Both the position numbers and the translations under genes were made by a program. The notes below the pieces were generated by a model. It had not been told where the DNA came from, made no database searches, and saw only the letters and a list, made by a program, of their open reading frames with translations. From Pseudofabraea citricarpa (lineage: Eukaryota > Ascomycota > Leotiomycetes > Helotiales > Dermateaceae): 64,000 bases of DNA. The stretch spans positions 186,001-250,000 of the forward strand of contig JAPWGK010000017.1 of assembly GCA_029641185.1 (NCBI GenBank), given 5' to 3'. Positions 34,158-47,159 of this stretch are shown here, in pieces (positions within the stretch are counted from its first letter, which is position 1; each line of letters starts with the position of its first letter).

Positions 34158-34439
34158 ATGGTTGAAGTCTTGACAATTTACTCTTACGAAATCCGAGCTC
34201 ATCCAAGTCAATCGACAAGACAACTTCTGTGTATGGTAAGTTATTTGTTCCTCTACAGAACCGCGGTGGAAGTTTAACACTGAGAATAGTTGAAGAACAA
34301 AATCCTTGGCTATATCGCTAGCAATAAGTATGGTATGGTTAAATCATCTAAAGCAACACCAAACGATGATACAAAATTCCTCGAGTCAAATGATCATTCC
34401 GATTATCTAGGCTTTCTGTGTCAGACCTACACACTCTAA
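34158..34439 (+). CDS. Possible small two-exon gene, unknown function
   Basis: Exons 34158-34235 and 34290-34439 join in phase 0 to 75 residues, across a 54-base intron with a perfect GTAAGTT donor, a TTTAACAC branch-like site and an AATAG acceptor. The start is GCC-ATG-G, a strong context. The product is hydrophilic (IYSYEIRAHPSQSTRQ, then NKYGMVKSSKATPNDDTKF) with no signal peptide or helix. I do not recognise it. The strong donor and the clean phase are the only evidence, and in AT-rich DNA they could arise by chance. Confidence 0.3.
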
Positions 34440-35089
34440 GGACATCATCATGGGGTTCATATGTGTCAATAGTTGGAGTTTGCAGTCAGATTGTAGGGAA
34501 CACAAGAGTACTTAGCTCTTACTGTGTTCTCACCTAGCTGATGAAAGCATATATCATCTGGGGTGCACATCGCTTAAATGCTTCTTCGCCCGTCTTAGTA
34601 AATCCTTCGGTCAGAGGCCAATAATAAAAGTACTTCATCTTAGCAGGGAACTCCTAGCTACATTTGTTGATTCAAACCTTCTCGTTACTAATAGCGCAGA
34701 GTTCTATTTCTATTTTTATCTTACATAGTTTGAATGATCATTTAAGACAGACCGAAACATGAGGCGCCTTGAATTCATTAATCAGGTGCCTAAGATGCTC
34801 ATGATATCTGTCAGATAAGAATAAGTAATATGGAGTTTAACTGTATATGGCATGTTCGGCATCTTGGTTCGTGAAAAGTGAAACATCAACTACACGTGAC
34901 GAGCATGTCCCACCGAGCTTCAGTATTTATAGTGCCTCAGGCACGAATCTAGACGGCAGCCCTGGTGCCTTGTAATTTTAGCGAGGCACTCCCACAACGG
35001 ATATTGAAATTCGAGAATCTTTTTGATCGCGAATCCACTCAACGACAAAATCGACAACCTCCACGACCAAGGTCATCAACACCACCGAG
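34440..35089. other. Intergenic: ribosomal protein L4 promoter region
   Basis: No gene. ACACGTGACG near 34893 contains a CACGTG core. TATTTATAG at about 34924 is a TATA-like site 165 bases before the L4 start. Confidence 0.5.
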
Positions 35090-36493
35090 ATGGCTTCCCG
35101 ACCAACTGTCAGCATTCTGTCCGCCGATGGCTCTGCCAGCGGTGCGACTCACCCTCTCCCAAAGGTACGACGATCCGAGTTTGCAGGGCTTTCGCGTTTG
35201 AAAGTTGGATAGAAGGACGTCAATTGACTGGAAATATAGGTCTTCAATGCACCCATCCGCCCGGATATCGTCCAGACTGTCCACACCGGAGTGGCCAAGA
35301 ACAAGAGACAACCATACGCTGTGAGCGAGAAGGCTGGTCACCAAACTTCTGCTGAGTCCTGGGGTACTGGTACGTACACAAAGTTTTTGACATTGAGAGT
35401 CGAGGGGATCAAGCTGGAACAATACGGCAGCGCATATTTAATGCGGCAATAAGGCTGGAGATATTGGAAAAGTTGCAAGACAAGCATTTTGAGCAGTGGC
35501 TAATTGATATTGGAATACAGGTCGTGCTGTTGCACGTATTCCCCGTGTCTCTGGTGGAGGAACTCACCGTGCTGGACAGGCTGCTTTTGGTAACATGTGC
35601 AGATCTGGTCGCATGTTTGCCCCAACTAAGGTCTGGCGCAAATGGCACCAGAAGATCAACCTTGGACAAAAGTGAGATAGATACCCATATCATATTTTGA
35701 TATCAGCAGAAATACTAATTTTCATAGGCGATTCGCTACTGTCTCTGCGTTGGCCGCATCTTCTGTCCCAGCACTCCTCCTGGCCCGTGGTCACCAAGTA
35801 TCCACCGTCCCAGAGGTTCCTCTTGTCATCAACTCTGAGGTTTTCTCCGGTGCCGCAATTGCACGTACCTCCGCTGCTCTTGGTCTGTTGAAATCAGTTG
35901 GTGCTTCCGCAGATATCGACAAGGTCAAGAAGTCCCGCAAGCTTCGCGCAGGAAAGGGAAAGCTCCGTGGACGTCGTCACCGTCAACGCCGTGGACCTTT
36001 GGTTGTCTACGACCCAGAGGTTGATGGAAAGGAACTTTCTCGTGCTTTCCGCAACATCGCAGGTGTTGAGACCTCCTCCGTGTTTGCTCTTAACCTCCTC
36101 CAACTCGCCCCAGGTGGACATCTCGGTCGTTTCATTATCTGGACTTCTGCCGCTTTCAAGGCTTTGGACACAATCTACGGATCCACTACCGAGCCATCGG
36201 CTCTCAAGAAGGACTTCCTTCTCCCCTCGAACGTTGTTCAACAAGCCGATATTGGCCGTTTGATCAACTCTTCGGAAATCCAGTCGGTCATCCGTGCTGC
36301 CAAGGGCGAGTCAAGAACCAAGCGTGCTGGTGTCCAGAAGAAGAACCCTCTACACAACAAGCAAGTTCTTCTCAGACTCAACCCATACGCTGCTGGATAC
36401 TCAAAGGACAAGATCGGTACCAAGGGATTGGAGGCTGGCAAGCCAGAGCGTGCTGCTAAGACTCCATTTGCTAAGGTTTTGGCTGAGGAGTAA
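35090..36493 (+). CDS. RPL4: 60S ribosomal protein L4 (uL4)
   Basis: A core protein of the large ribosomal subunit whose extended loop lines the peptide exit tunnel. Four exons keep phase: 35090-35164, 35240-35369, 35521-35671 and 35728-36493, giving 373 residues (yeast Rpl4 has 362). Hallmarks include [22 protein letters not shown], the loop with [20 protein letters not shown] and [34 protein letters not shown] and the FRNIAGV segment. The many short introns near the 5' end are usual for fungal ribosomal genes. Intron 2 (151 bases) is the longest; I looked for a C/D-box snoRNA in it and saw none. Confidence 0.96.
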
Positions 36494-37843
36494 GCTTGTT
36501 TCGTTTTGCGCTTTATGTTATTAAGGATCGGGGGTGGGAAAAGGTTGTGTGCTGTTTATGGCGCTACCTACTCTCATCATAGCTAGCTTACGTTTACAAA
36601 TGAATGAACAAAGCGAATGCTTTCAAAATAATACTAAATGAATGAATGACCATGCTTGTATTGCCAACCGTCTTCGAAGATGTTTTCTAGTTCAAGTTTT
36701 GAGCCATGGTGACTGGTATGGAAAAGACTTCTGTTTCTAAGCTAGACTAACAAACACCGTTTGCTATACCAAACTGCCCAGGCTCCCCAGTTATGAATCC
36801 GCACTTTAAATATCTCCAACAAGGACTTCTAAGGATTAAGAATCGTGCAACACTTGAGTTTGTAGGTTGCACTTTGACTAATTTCATGTTAGCCTTATCT
36901 AAAGTTTAATTACATAGAAAGCAACTCTGGGAAAAGAATGTTCCTTGTTCGCTGGAGAAGCTTTCTAGATAGTTGGTTTAGCAGGTTACAGCAGGAATTG
37001 GAATCTAAACATTTCACGTCAACAGTTTGTTCTGAGACTGTAAATATAGCCTAGGCAAAAGACTCTATGGCATCCTGCATGCAGATACTAAGGCCCTCCG
37101 ATCAATAGTTTATGATATGTATCATGGACGTCCTTTGATGATTCTAACACAATGGCACCTGCTTGTTCATGGTGAGAGATTGAGCCACGATCTACAGATA
37201 CTTCTGCTGAAGCCTGCTGAGTTGGAGTGACTGAGGATTGATGCGCTTCTGTATCGTTCCGTTTTTCAATAGCGCATTGAACATCTGCTGTCTACACACA
37301 CTTGCGCATTTTCGAACACCTGTGTGAACCTCAACTGTGGGCCAGGGCTGATGCTGAGCTCATTAACACCTCTACCTAAGCCTCTATCTATTTCTTCCTC
37401 GTCTACCTGCACCTGCACATACAACACGACGGATGCCTAGCCAGAGTCTAGCCATATCGACTGAACATTAATCCGTCGACACCACTCAAAAACAAATCGA
37501 TCTACCTGCCAATCGATCTACCTGTCAATCGATCTGACTTTATGAAAGCGCAATTCCTAGCGTCTACTCAATAACGCGAATGCATAACAACTTGTTACTA
37601 GGCGCAGCATAACCCGGAATCATCATCAGCGGCATCTTGTTATCGCACTTATCAAAAGAAACCCCCAAACGGAATTCGATCTTCGTCATTGCGCAACTAA
37701 CCTCTTAGCACAGTATCACAACACTGCATCAGCGCCCATCTTGACCACTGGTACTTGGTTCGTAGATGATCAATACTGAAAGGCGCCTCATCAACAACTA
37801 CCACACAAGCACCTAGTACAAAGATACCATTACTTCTTTGAGC
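36494..37843. other. Intergenic between L4 and the SUMO protease gene
   Basis: No gene seen in 1.35 kb. Contains a 16-base tandem repeat (37495-37538). Confidence 0.6.
37495..37538. repeat. 16-base tandem repeat, 2.7 copies
   Basis: Units AATCGATCTACCTGCC, AATCGATCTACCTGTC and a partial third copy. Confidence 0.9.
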
Positions 37844-40800
37844 ATGGAGATATTGGAGTCAAGGTCTGGCGAGAAACGCAAAGCAACACACGACTCTGGA
37901 GAAATGGCAGAAAGTGCTGAATGCTCAAGACAAAGGAAAAGAACATTCGATACTTTTGAACGGTTTTCCAGGGCAACTTCCTGGGATCCAGAAGATTTTG
38001 GTGTTCTTATTCCGTCGCTGGTTAAGAAGGAAAGCAGGGCCAAGGCTATTGTGGGAACCAATCACAGGCGAGCTGAAGAGGTCCCATCGTACAATGTTCT
38101 CGAGTATGCACCGCTCAGTGCTGCACTACAGCAATCCCGCCAGGCGCCCCAACTTCGAACTCGAGATACACGCGAAGCTGCTCTTCCTCTGAAGCCATGC
38201 AGACGAAGAAGAAGCCTGTCACCTAGCCACGGAAGCCGCATACGCATACTAGAGCATGAAGGGCCAGAGATGTTTGGAAGCCCGAATCGCCTGGTCGAAC
38301 ACCAAAGCTTCAGACAGAGTATAAAACAAAGACCTGTTGAGGACCTTACCAGCGACAGGTCATCTAAATCTCCATCGCCAGAGATTCCGGAGACGCAGGC
38401 AGAATCCGTGCATTCAGATGTATGTCAAACCCTTAGAGGAGGACCCCGCAAGGCTGCGTTGTTGAAGACATGCGGCTAAGACCCGCAATTCGCTAACGCT
38501 GATCCAACATCCAGGAAAATGAAGGGCAATTGGTAGAAGTCATACGGGTGAAAGAGAGAAGCAATACGGGAAAACCTCGAGCACAGCATAGCAGCGCCAT
38601 TCTGCCTCCAATTCCTCTGGCGTCAGTATTATCCTCCCTGTCTTTGTGTGGCTATCCTGACAATCAGCAGCGATTTGCCTCTACCACCAACTCACGGAAA
38701 TGCGCGCAAACAGACGATTCCCGCGAAGGACTTGGACAAGCAGGGAAAGCCTCATTGGTACGAAGTGGCACAGGGCAGACAGGCGTATGCTCATTCTAAC
38801 ATTCCCAGGGCGGCATTTTCACGCTATCACGGGCAGTTAGGGGCAAGTCTACCTGATTTTGGGTACGTACAGGCACGAGCAGGGGAAGAGGAAGCCTATA
38901 TGTTGACTATTTTGATCATAGTGGACCACAAGAAGCTGCTGCAGTCTCACCAACTGCATACAAAATGGTTTGCTGAGATGGTCCCATAATATTAAAACTT
39001 ACTAACAATACTTAGAAGAAAAGATTCGGCGCCCCCCAACCACGGAATACGTTATCAAGTGGCGCTCAACCTTCGATGGGCCCAGCTGCCAGTAGTCAAA
39101 ATTACCCCAAACATTTCGACCTAAGTGTTTCGAATCCTGATAAGCATAAGGACAAGCGGCAGAGAACAGAGGGCCTTAGGATACGAAATGGATCATCTGT
39201 TGTGGACTCTATTGATCTGGAGGCTTCAGATACGACTAGCCACAGATCCCAGAAACTGGACAGAACGTTCTATCACAGTCAAGAACAGAGAAATTCGCGT
39301 CAAAGCAGCCAAAAAAATACTCTTGATGGCCAGCCATCACATCATCAAGTTGTTAATGACAAGATGACTGACGCGCGAAATCGAAACACCAGGAGAAGAG
39401 AAGTAGAAAGAACAAATGGTATCTCGGACAGTCAATCGGCAAGGTCTAAGTCTTCATCGTTTTCAAATGGGAGCGCCGATGTTATGATGCTACATGGTTT
39501 TAAGCATAAACCAGAAAATAGGTCACTCGAGGATAGTGATGATCCAATAGCAGTTGATCCAGAAGGTGAGGTTGTGCTCGCCAATACAGTAGACCCAAAG
39601 GACAAATCGCCCAGCGTTCAAGTTGTCATTGAATCTCGCTCAGACTCCAAAAAGGCGGCAAAGCGTGGTAGCAATGTAAATGGCAGCAACTCCTATACGG
39701 GTGGTCGCCACACAGGGCCCACTTCTGAATATTTTCCCAGCAAAGCAGCAAGTTCGAGAAGACAGTCCCTGGATTCCGACGTGGATTTTCAGTCTCCTAC
39801 ATCATCTCGCGTAGGCACAAGACGAAACGGCGCTCATGTCGATAGCCATAAAGACTCAGATCTGCAGTATCAGTACGAAATTCCCAAGAATTTTGGGGTC
39901 GCAGTTGGTCCAAAAATGTCTAAAAATTTGTTACTCAGGGAGCAGTCTCCAAGCAATATCCTCGTAGCTAATTCTGAAGGATCTAAGGCTAGGGCATCTC
40001 GAGCTTTGAGTGCTGCTTCTAGTTCTGCTACTAAAAATGGATCTGCACCTAATAGGTCCAAATCTAAGGCATCACAAAGCAGCAAAGTCTTTAATTTTCA
40101 AGTTTTGCGACTATTCTCGGAGTCTGAGCAATGGCTCTCTGGCGATACAAAAGAGGCATACATTCTCAGAGCCGACCTTGACACTGGCGATCTGTCATTC
40201 GATGATAGCCAAAGAAAATCTAGGTTCACGATATACACAAAATCAGGCATACAAATTAAAAAAAGCGAACACAAGCCGAAGTTTTTCTTCTTGAAAAACA
40301 TAGATGAAAATCCTGGGGTTAAGATCTGTCTAGAGTTGGCTGAAAATACCGAGATGCCGGCTTTGGTAAACATGCTGAAAAAAAACACAAATAAATTCTT
40401 CGAACTCCCAGAGTGAGTCCAAACTTGCGGTTTCATTGGGACCCACTAACATATTATATTAGTGAGAAAATGGAAAAGATATTCAGCACTACATTAACAC
40501 AAGGCCGGACCCCAACTGGTAGGAAGCGTAATCGTCGAATCAGCGAGAATGAATCACAGGAAGTTCAATTTCTTTCAGCAAGACTGGAGCATAGAGACGC
40601 ACGAGGATTGGCTGCAAACGGTCCGCTAAGTTCTAGAAAACGCCCAGCAACGCGGGCAAGCACCGTGGAGGACTCTGAAGAAGATGAGCTAGCTTCACAG
40701 CCTGTGGCCAAAGGTCTTTCTAAACGAATGAGACGCAACTCCTCTTTGTCCATCGAGGAGAAGGAACGACGTGGAATATTCGGTAGTAATATCCCATCTA

Positions 40801-43604
40801 CCAATTTCCATACGAAGAATTCTAGTTCACAGCCTGCGGCAAACGGTGTTTCTAAACGAAGGAGACCCAACTCTTCTTCGTCCATTGAGGAGACAGAACC
40901 ACGTGGAATGCTCGGTAGTGGCATTACACCTGACAAATTCTATTCGAACAATCCCACTTCACCTGGTCCCCGGACATATAATACATACGAAACACGTTCT
41001 TCAGCACGGAAGAATAGCCCGACATCAGCTTCAAAAGTTCAGGTGAGACAACGAACGCCAAGCCCCGAAAGATGGACACATTTAAACCGAGGATGGGAGG
41101 CAGAATGGAAGGGCTCGGTGATCTATCCACGTGAAGGAAAGAAAAAAGCAACAGTCGATATGCAGGATATCGAGCGTCTAGATGAAGGCGAATTCTTGAA
41201 CGACAATCTCATTAGCTTTTACCTACGGTGGCTTGAGGATCGCTTGGAGCAAGAGAAGCCTGACCTGGCCACGCGAATTTACTTCCATAATACATTCTTT
41301 TTTGCTAATCTGACAAAAGACGTCAAAGCACGAGGTATCAATTACGAAGCAGTTAAGCGTTGGACAGCCAAGATCGATCAGCTTTCCTACGATTACATTA
41401 TCGTCCCAGTAAATGAAGCAACACATTGGTATGTCATGATAATCTGCAACGCGCCCAAACTTCTTGCATCGAATGTCGAAGAGCCGACTGCAGAGGTTGA
41501 AGAGGAAGATCCAAATGGTCATAGGCAACCACAGGAACTGTCTACAGCACCCAAAGTAAACGATGAGGTTATGGACATTGATGGCTCCTTGAAACCCAAC
41601 CAAAATCATAAATCAGACGACGAAGGAAAAGTTAATGATGCGTTGCAGGAAGGTAGACCGTCAGGCATGGAAGACGTTGAAGATGCAACAAAGGCAAATG
41701 AAGATTTTCGCGAGCTTGATGTTGCTATGGCTGATGTTTCTACATCTACGATGTCAAACGAGCTAAATGGAGTTGAAGCCAAGCAATCAGAGATTAAGGC
41801 CACTCCCGGGAAAAAAGGCAAGAAAAAGCCATCTAGGCCGCCGCAAAGAAAAGAAGACCCCGAAAAATTCCGCATCATTGCTCTGGATTCTCTTGGCATT
41901 AGTCGTAACGCAACTGCCGGAAAGTTACGCGACTATATAATCGCGGAGATCAAGGAAAAACATAATCAGGAAATTTCAGTCCCTAATCCTTTTTTTACGA
42001 AGGCCAGTACTCTTCCTCAGCAAAACAACTACTATGATTGTGGAGTATTTCTCTTAGAATACATAGAGAGGTTCCTCAAAGGGCCAGATGAGTTTATCCG
42101 GAAAATATTGCAAAAAGAAAAAGAAGACGCAGATGATGTCCAGTGGCTGCAGCAGTCTGGGATGCGTACACACATCCGGAAACTTGTATTACAACTTCAA
42201 CGAGAACAAGCTCTGGAATTGCAGAGGCTCAAGAAGGAAAAGAAACCGAAGAGGAAGGGTGAGAAAGGTCCAGCACCAGCACCTGCACCAGGCCCTACAG
42301 CTAACCCAACTATTTCTCAAGCCGAAAAAGGTTCAGTGCCATCACCAGCAGCTAAGTCGAGCATTCCTCAGATTTCATTGGCATCTAAACCTTCAGACTC
42401 GGAGAGTACCAAGGCCCAAGCTCCCATTTCAAACAGCATGACAGCGGCTAAGGATACCGAAATCGCTGCAACTGGCGAAGCAAACACCACTGTTGACAAT
42501 CAAAAAAAGTCAGCTTCAGATGTACATGGTACAGGAATAAAATGGGGAATAAAAAACTCATTGGATGTCATTTTCAAAAGCAGACAGAAGGCCAATGCCC
42601 CAACTCAGCCCGTTCATCCAAACGAAAACCGCCAAACCGCCAAACCAGCTCAGCTAGGGAGGACAAAATCAGATGCCGTTAGCCTCATTGACTCTCCACC
42701 TCCCAAAATCAACACGAAGATCGATCCAGAGCCGTGTGTCCAGGAATCTGCGAATGTCAATACGCCGAAGTTAGAACGTAGTCCATCGGACTCGAGGGTG
42801 GTTGTTCATTCACCTGACAGCCCCATAACCTTGCCAAATGAAACGCAGGACAACAATCTAGGAACCAAGAGCCGTTCTGAAAGTATTCTCATCTCGGATG
42901 ACGAGACCGAGAAGCATATCATTGCAAAGCATGGTTCAACCTCAAAGCCATCTATGGATGTTACAACTGAGACTATGCAGTCTGACTACTGGGCGCCTGA
43001 AGATCAAATTCAATTCGAAGCTGCGAAGACTAGAAGTACCGAGGACGAGATATTACCGCTAAGCCCTCGTGTAATGGCAGCTCAGGCTAAGCAAATAACT
43101 ATCGCGGAATCTCCCGAAAACGACGAGACAGCAGATACTGTTTCTTTCGTGAAAAGCGTGACGGGAGCTTCTGACGGAATGTCTTACAAGGCAGCAGAGT
43201 CCTATATTCCCCATTACATTAATCTTCTCAACCCTGACGGATCCGATATACCCTCCAGCAACCACGAGAAAGAGGAATTCCGCAACAACAAAACGATGTT
43301 GAAGTGTGAAGAACAGTCATGTGTGACAAAAGCCCCAGCTAAACCCACAGAGTCTGGTTATCACAGCGACACAATTCAATCATCGCCTCGTGAAGGAGAA
43401 AGTCTTGTACTTTCGTCTGCACCCAGCACCCCTCTTAGAACCATATCTACAAGTCGAACCCGGAACATGGCTCCTGCTTCCACTGCAGAGCGTCGTGACT
43501 CGTCACAAAGACCAATGCGTTCACCGCGTCACCAGAAATCGAATTCGAGTCTTAGGGATGCCGCAGATCCAGCCATCATTGGCAAACACAGACATAAACA
43601 TTAG
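37844..43604 (+). CDS. Ulp2-type SUMO protease (C48 family)
   Basis: A cysteine protease that removes SUMO, especially poly-SUMO chains, from nuclear proteins. Well-placed exons: 37844-38419, one starting at 38515 after a CTAAC-containing intron, 39016-40412 and 40463-43604. The end of exon 2 (about 38740-38880) is unresolved. Size is about 1,800 residues. The C48 domain starts at DMQDIERLDEGEFLNDNLI (41158). It has catalytic His in ATHWYVMI (about 41418), Asp in IALDSLG (about 41880) and Cys in NNYYDCGVF (about 42036). An acidic insert of about 130 residues separates His from Asp, as in Ulp2 rather than Ulp1. A PH-like region (FNFQVLRLF to NKFFELP) precedes it. ILISDDE (about 42888) is a likely SUMO-interacting motif. 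Two 44-residue repeats lie before the protease. Confidence 0.85.
40694..40957. repeat. 132-base in-frame tandem duplication within the SUMO protease gene
   Basis: Copies 40694-40825 and 40826-40957 each encode 44 residues with a SKRxRxNSS-SIEE core. The sequence at 40958 begins a third copy (TTCAC) and then diverges. Confidence 0.85.
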
Positions 43605-44498
43605 TTATAAATAATGTTCGAGATAATTGTCCTGGTGGCCACACCAAGATTCTTAAAAATCTTCCATTTGCTTTCTGCATAGCCCCTGGTGTTCTGAGAT
43701 TTTTACTCAATTGCTCTAAAAACAAAAACCCTTTTTCCGATTTTTTTTCTTGGAGTTGGCATGGACGGAGCGGCGTGGAATCATGATGGGTGTTCTTGAC
43801 ATACGGGATGGATGAATCGGCGTTCACTTAATGCATACATAGCTAGACGGCAACTAATAGAAAACGTACAGTCTAGCCTGGTGATTCTGAGGACTTGCAA
43901 GATTGTATTTTGTGAAATTTTGATACCAGGACTACCTGTGACTTGGGGATCATACTTGACTGCTAGGTTGGTTTTTAGTTGATGTGCAAGCCTTTTCTAG
44001 TATCAACGCTTTAGACCATGTTGCTTTCTTTCTGTTCTGTAAAACCCAAGTTAAAGCAGCTGGATTATTATAATCATACATATATTGTTTATGAATTTAT
44101 CTAGTCTAATGAGGTGACGGTAAAATGACAATACGACGATATGAAAGGAAATGCTGCCCTAATAATCCGCATGCTGATTAAAACCTCCGACTGAGCAGTG
44201 CAGTCCAAGTTTGCTTGAATGATGAAATAGTCCTATTTATAGACGAAGCTAGTAATAATACCCTTTCCAACTTTAGCTCTTGTCTGTGTTCCTGGATTGC
44301 TGCATGCTCTGACCTCTCAGCCGAAGTGGTGGCCAAGCATACGTCATCTTTAACGACCAAGTTGCTGAGGTTAAAGCTGCAGCTGCTGAAACCTACAGAA
44401 CACTTCTTCATCTCTACTCTTTTGCACAACACGTCCACAATAATCAATTTCTCCACGCCATCTGCAATATCAATCTCCAACAACCAAATACCATCAAA
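43605..44498. other. Intergenic: SUMO protease 3' end and PMP3 promoter
   Basis: No gene. T8 run at 43741-43748. A minus-strand frame at 44178-44483 is antisense to the next gene's leader and is rejected. Confidence 0.6.
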
Positions 44499-44916
44499 AT
44501 GGGTGTCGCCTCAGCTCTTATCCTGGTGCTCATCACCATCTTATGTACGCATCACACCACTTCGCACCCTCCGAGTCAAACAACCCCATTTACTAACTTC
44601 TCAAACAGTGCCGCCAATCGGGGTCTATATTGTTGCAGGCTGCGGTGCTGATCTTTTGATTAACATCTGCCTCACGATCTTAGGGTGCGTTGGATCTCCA
44701 TCCCTCTCCACTTCCTCTCGTACGATGACTAACATTTTTCGCAACAGATATATTCCTGGCCACATCCACGCCTTTTACCTCGAGTACGTCTACTACGATC
44801 GCCGTGAGCAGGCGCGCGAGGGCCGCTTTACTGCTGCTCGTGCCCCAGGCGTCTACAGCGACAGAGTGCAGAGTGGTGGCCAGGGTTACGGAACCATTGT
44901 TCAGCCCGTCTCGTAA
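44499..44916 (+). CDS. PMP3: Pmp3/UPF0057 stress-induced plasma membrane proteolipid
   Basis: A small hydrophobic protein that in yeast restrains ion leak by setting membrane potential. Three exons keep phase: 44499-44544, 44609-44684 and 44748-44916, giving 96 residues. Two membrane helices are visible, SALILVLITILLPPIGVY and GADLLINICLTILGYIPGHI, with the family signature PPIGVY and YIPGHIHAFYL. Yeast Pmp3 ends soon after; here a 45-residue hydrophilic tail (REQAREGRF to GGQGYGTIVQPVS) is added, as in Sna2/Sna4-like and many filamentous fungal members. The first exon is only 46 bases. Likely stress-inducible, by family. Confidence 0.9.
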
Positions 44917-45623
44917 GAGGCTTGCTACCGCAATGCCGATCTCCAGCTTGAACGGGCTTCACTGCTGGTGATGATGATGGGAAGAGAAACTAAAGTGTGC
45001 TTGGGATGGGAGAACCGGGGTTGTTGATACCTTTTGTGCTGCTTTTGCTTTTTTGTTGGGTTGGAATGGGAATATGTGGATTGCGTTATAGTAGGCTAGA
45101 TTTCCGAGCTTGTTTCATACGAACTTGGAATACATAACAACAATAGGATTGCATTATTGCTTCTCGAGATTGATAATAATTAACTAGGCTGAATGTTTTG
45201 TGTTTGCAGTGATTTGATGATGTTGGTAGTTGTTGGGGTACCGTAGTTTAGTATACCAATATTTCTAGCTATTGCGCAAGTTCATGCAGTAACTTCCATT
45301 GACCTCAGTAGAATACAATCGCATACCTACTCCCAAGCCCAGGCCCAAGACCAAGACATGAAGATCACAGCTCCCGTCCCACCAAAAGTTACCCCACAAT
45401 AAGCTAACAGTTTAGCGTTCCAATGTGGTGAACTTTAAGCTCCAGCTCACTGACGCGAGACGTGTCCAAAAAGTGCCTCGAGCTCGTGGGTCAGATCAAC
45501 AGCCTTGGCTCCAGGAACAAGAACACCTAAACCATTCGAGAGGCCAGCGACGATACGACACATTCTTCTCCATGCTGTAGAAACAAAATATCATCTCGCT
45601 CTTCTAGTAACCCTCAATTCACG
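44917..45623. other. Intergenic between PMP3 and SPC3
   Basis: No gene seen. T-rich 3' region followed by a CA-rich leader for the next gene. Confidence 0.6.
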
Positions 45624-46412
45624 ATGCACTCCACCATCGTGCGAGCTCAGAATGTCTTCGGCTTCTTCACGACCGTCTGCTTCGCCATCGCGGCCTTGAT
45701 CGCAGCATCAGACATCATCTCACCGCGCACACCCAGCGCGGGCGTTAGTATAAAAGATGTGCAGGTGTAAGTGGCTACTCTCACGTTAAATCTCATATCC
45801 AAGCTAATCTGAGAGGTTATCAGGGTCCGCGGAAGACCTCACTACTACTCGACGAAGAAGGAAGAATACGCGCATATCCGGTTCAACATGAACGCGGATC
45901 TCTCGTCGCTGTTTACGTGGAATACCAAGCAAGTGTTTGTGTACGTGTCGGCGACGTGGCCCTCGAACTCGACGGGCGAGCGGGATAACGAGGCAGTCAT
46001 CTGGGATACCATCATTACGAGCCCATCGGCGGATCACCTGCAGAATATTGGACCGGCGGCTATGAAGAAGCTGGTGCGGAGTGCAAAGGGCAAGAGCATT
46101 GATCCAAGCCGGTACGTCCCCCTCGAGAATTATCTACAGACAACAAAATACTGATCTTTTTGGGGGCACAGTGGAAAATTACAGCTCAAGAACCAGAAAG
46201 CGAAATATCAGATCACGTCGCCGACGGGGAAGCTGGCTGAGACGGACGATGTCGTTCTGAAGGTGCACTATAACGTACAGCCTTGGGTCGGCGTTCTTAC
46301 CTGGACCCCGCAGGTGGATTTTGGTGGGTGGAAGAAGATGAAGGGTGGTGTGAGCAAAGTCTTCAAGTTGCCGGCTCTCAAGAAGAAGGATGAGGCGAAG
46401 AAGAGTGCTTAG
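45624..46412 (+). CDS. SPC3: Signal peptidase complex subunit SPC3 (SPC22/23)
   Basis: An ER membrane subunit essential in yeast for signal peptide cleavage. Three exons keep phase: 45624-45766, 45824-46111 and 46172-46412, giving 223 residues. One membrane helix lies at about 12-34 (FGFFTTVCFAIAALIAAS). The luminal part has the family blocks DLSSLFTWNTKQVFVYVSATW and VIWDTIITS, and near the end the VHYNVQPWVGVLTW stretch. NST at the luminal side is a possible N-glycosylation site. Length is slightly above the yeast protein (184) because of a basic tail (KLPALKKKDEAKKSA). Confidence 0.92.
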
Positions 46413-47159
46413 GGCTGCATATAATGGTGCTTGTATGTTAAATGGAAATGGAGTCGGAATACCCCACCAAGGCAAGGTGCTTTTGTACGTGCCATAAGAT
46501 GATCGAGAGGTTGATGATTGTTTGCTTGATTTGGCGTGGGATATTTCTGAGAAGTGAGAACAAGCCTACTTGCAGGTCTTCTTCCACCAGCGGCACAAGT
46601 TCTAAGCATAGCCATCACGCAACGACTAAACATGTTTCGCTATTAGAGAGGAAACCATTAATTACTTGGTTATTTTTACTTTAAAGCGAGTTACCACTTG
46701 GGGTACCCAGGTACGGAAGTACTTTCGTACCTGGCTATTCCAATTCGGCAAATATTTGTTCCGATCCGGCGTACTTTTCCAGATCTACTTTACTTTCACA
46801 TAGGTCCCTTGAAGAGCCAGATGTAAACAACTGGAACCCATCCAATACCTTATCTCGTCCATGGCCTTACACTGCACGCAGCTACTGCCGCAAGATCACA
46901 GTCACTGAATAAGCGAGGAGTACAGTAGCGAAGCGGAGATTTCCAGGCCAGGATGTTTAATCTGACAGTCTTTTTCGGACTTAGCGGAAGGTGCAGCAAT
47001 AAAAGGTCCAACTCGGCAGCATCCACTCACGGAGGCGTCAGCAAGCAGCCTAGGCTCGATACTAAACTTCAGAAACACGACGAAACCACGCAGGAGCATA
47101 CTGGTCCACCACGGAATTAAGGTGGCTACATACACGACAGTCTTGTGCGAACTGTGAAG
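46413..47159. other. Intergenic with a strong near-palindrome
   Basis: No gene. A 28-base near-palindrome lies at 46707-46734. On the plus strand just before 47160 a frame encodes CANCEDAASR and then a stop; it could be the remnant of a zinc cluster but is too short to call. Confidence 0.55.
46707..46734. repeat. 28-base near-perfect palindrome
   Basis: CCAGGTACG and CGTACCTGG flank a GAAGTACTTT centre. Only one base pair of the 14 is mismatched. Confidence 0.9.

Noticed and set aside
35370..35520. Long second intron of RPL4 as a snoRNA host
   Set aside because: No C box (RTGATGA) with matching D box (CTGA), and no H/ACA hairpin pair seen.
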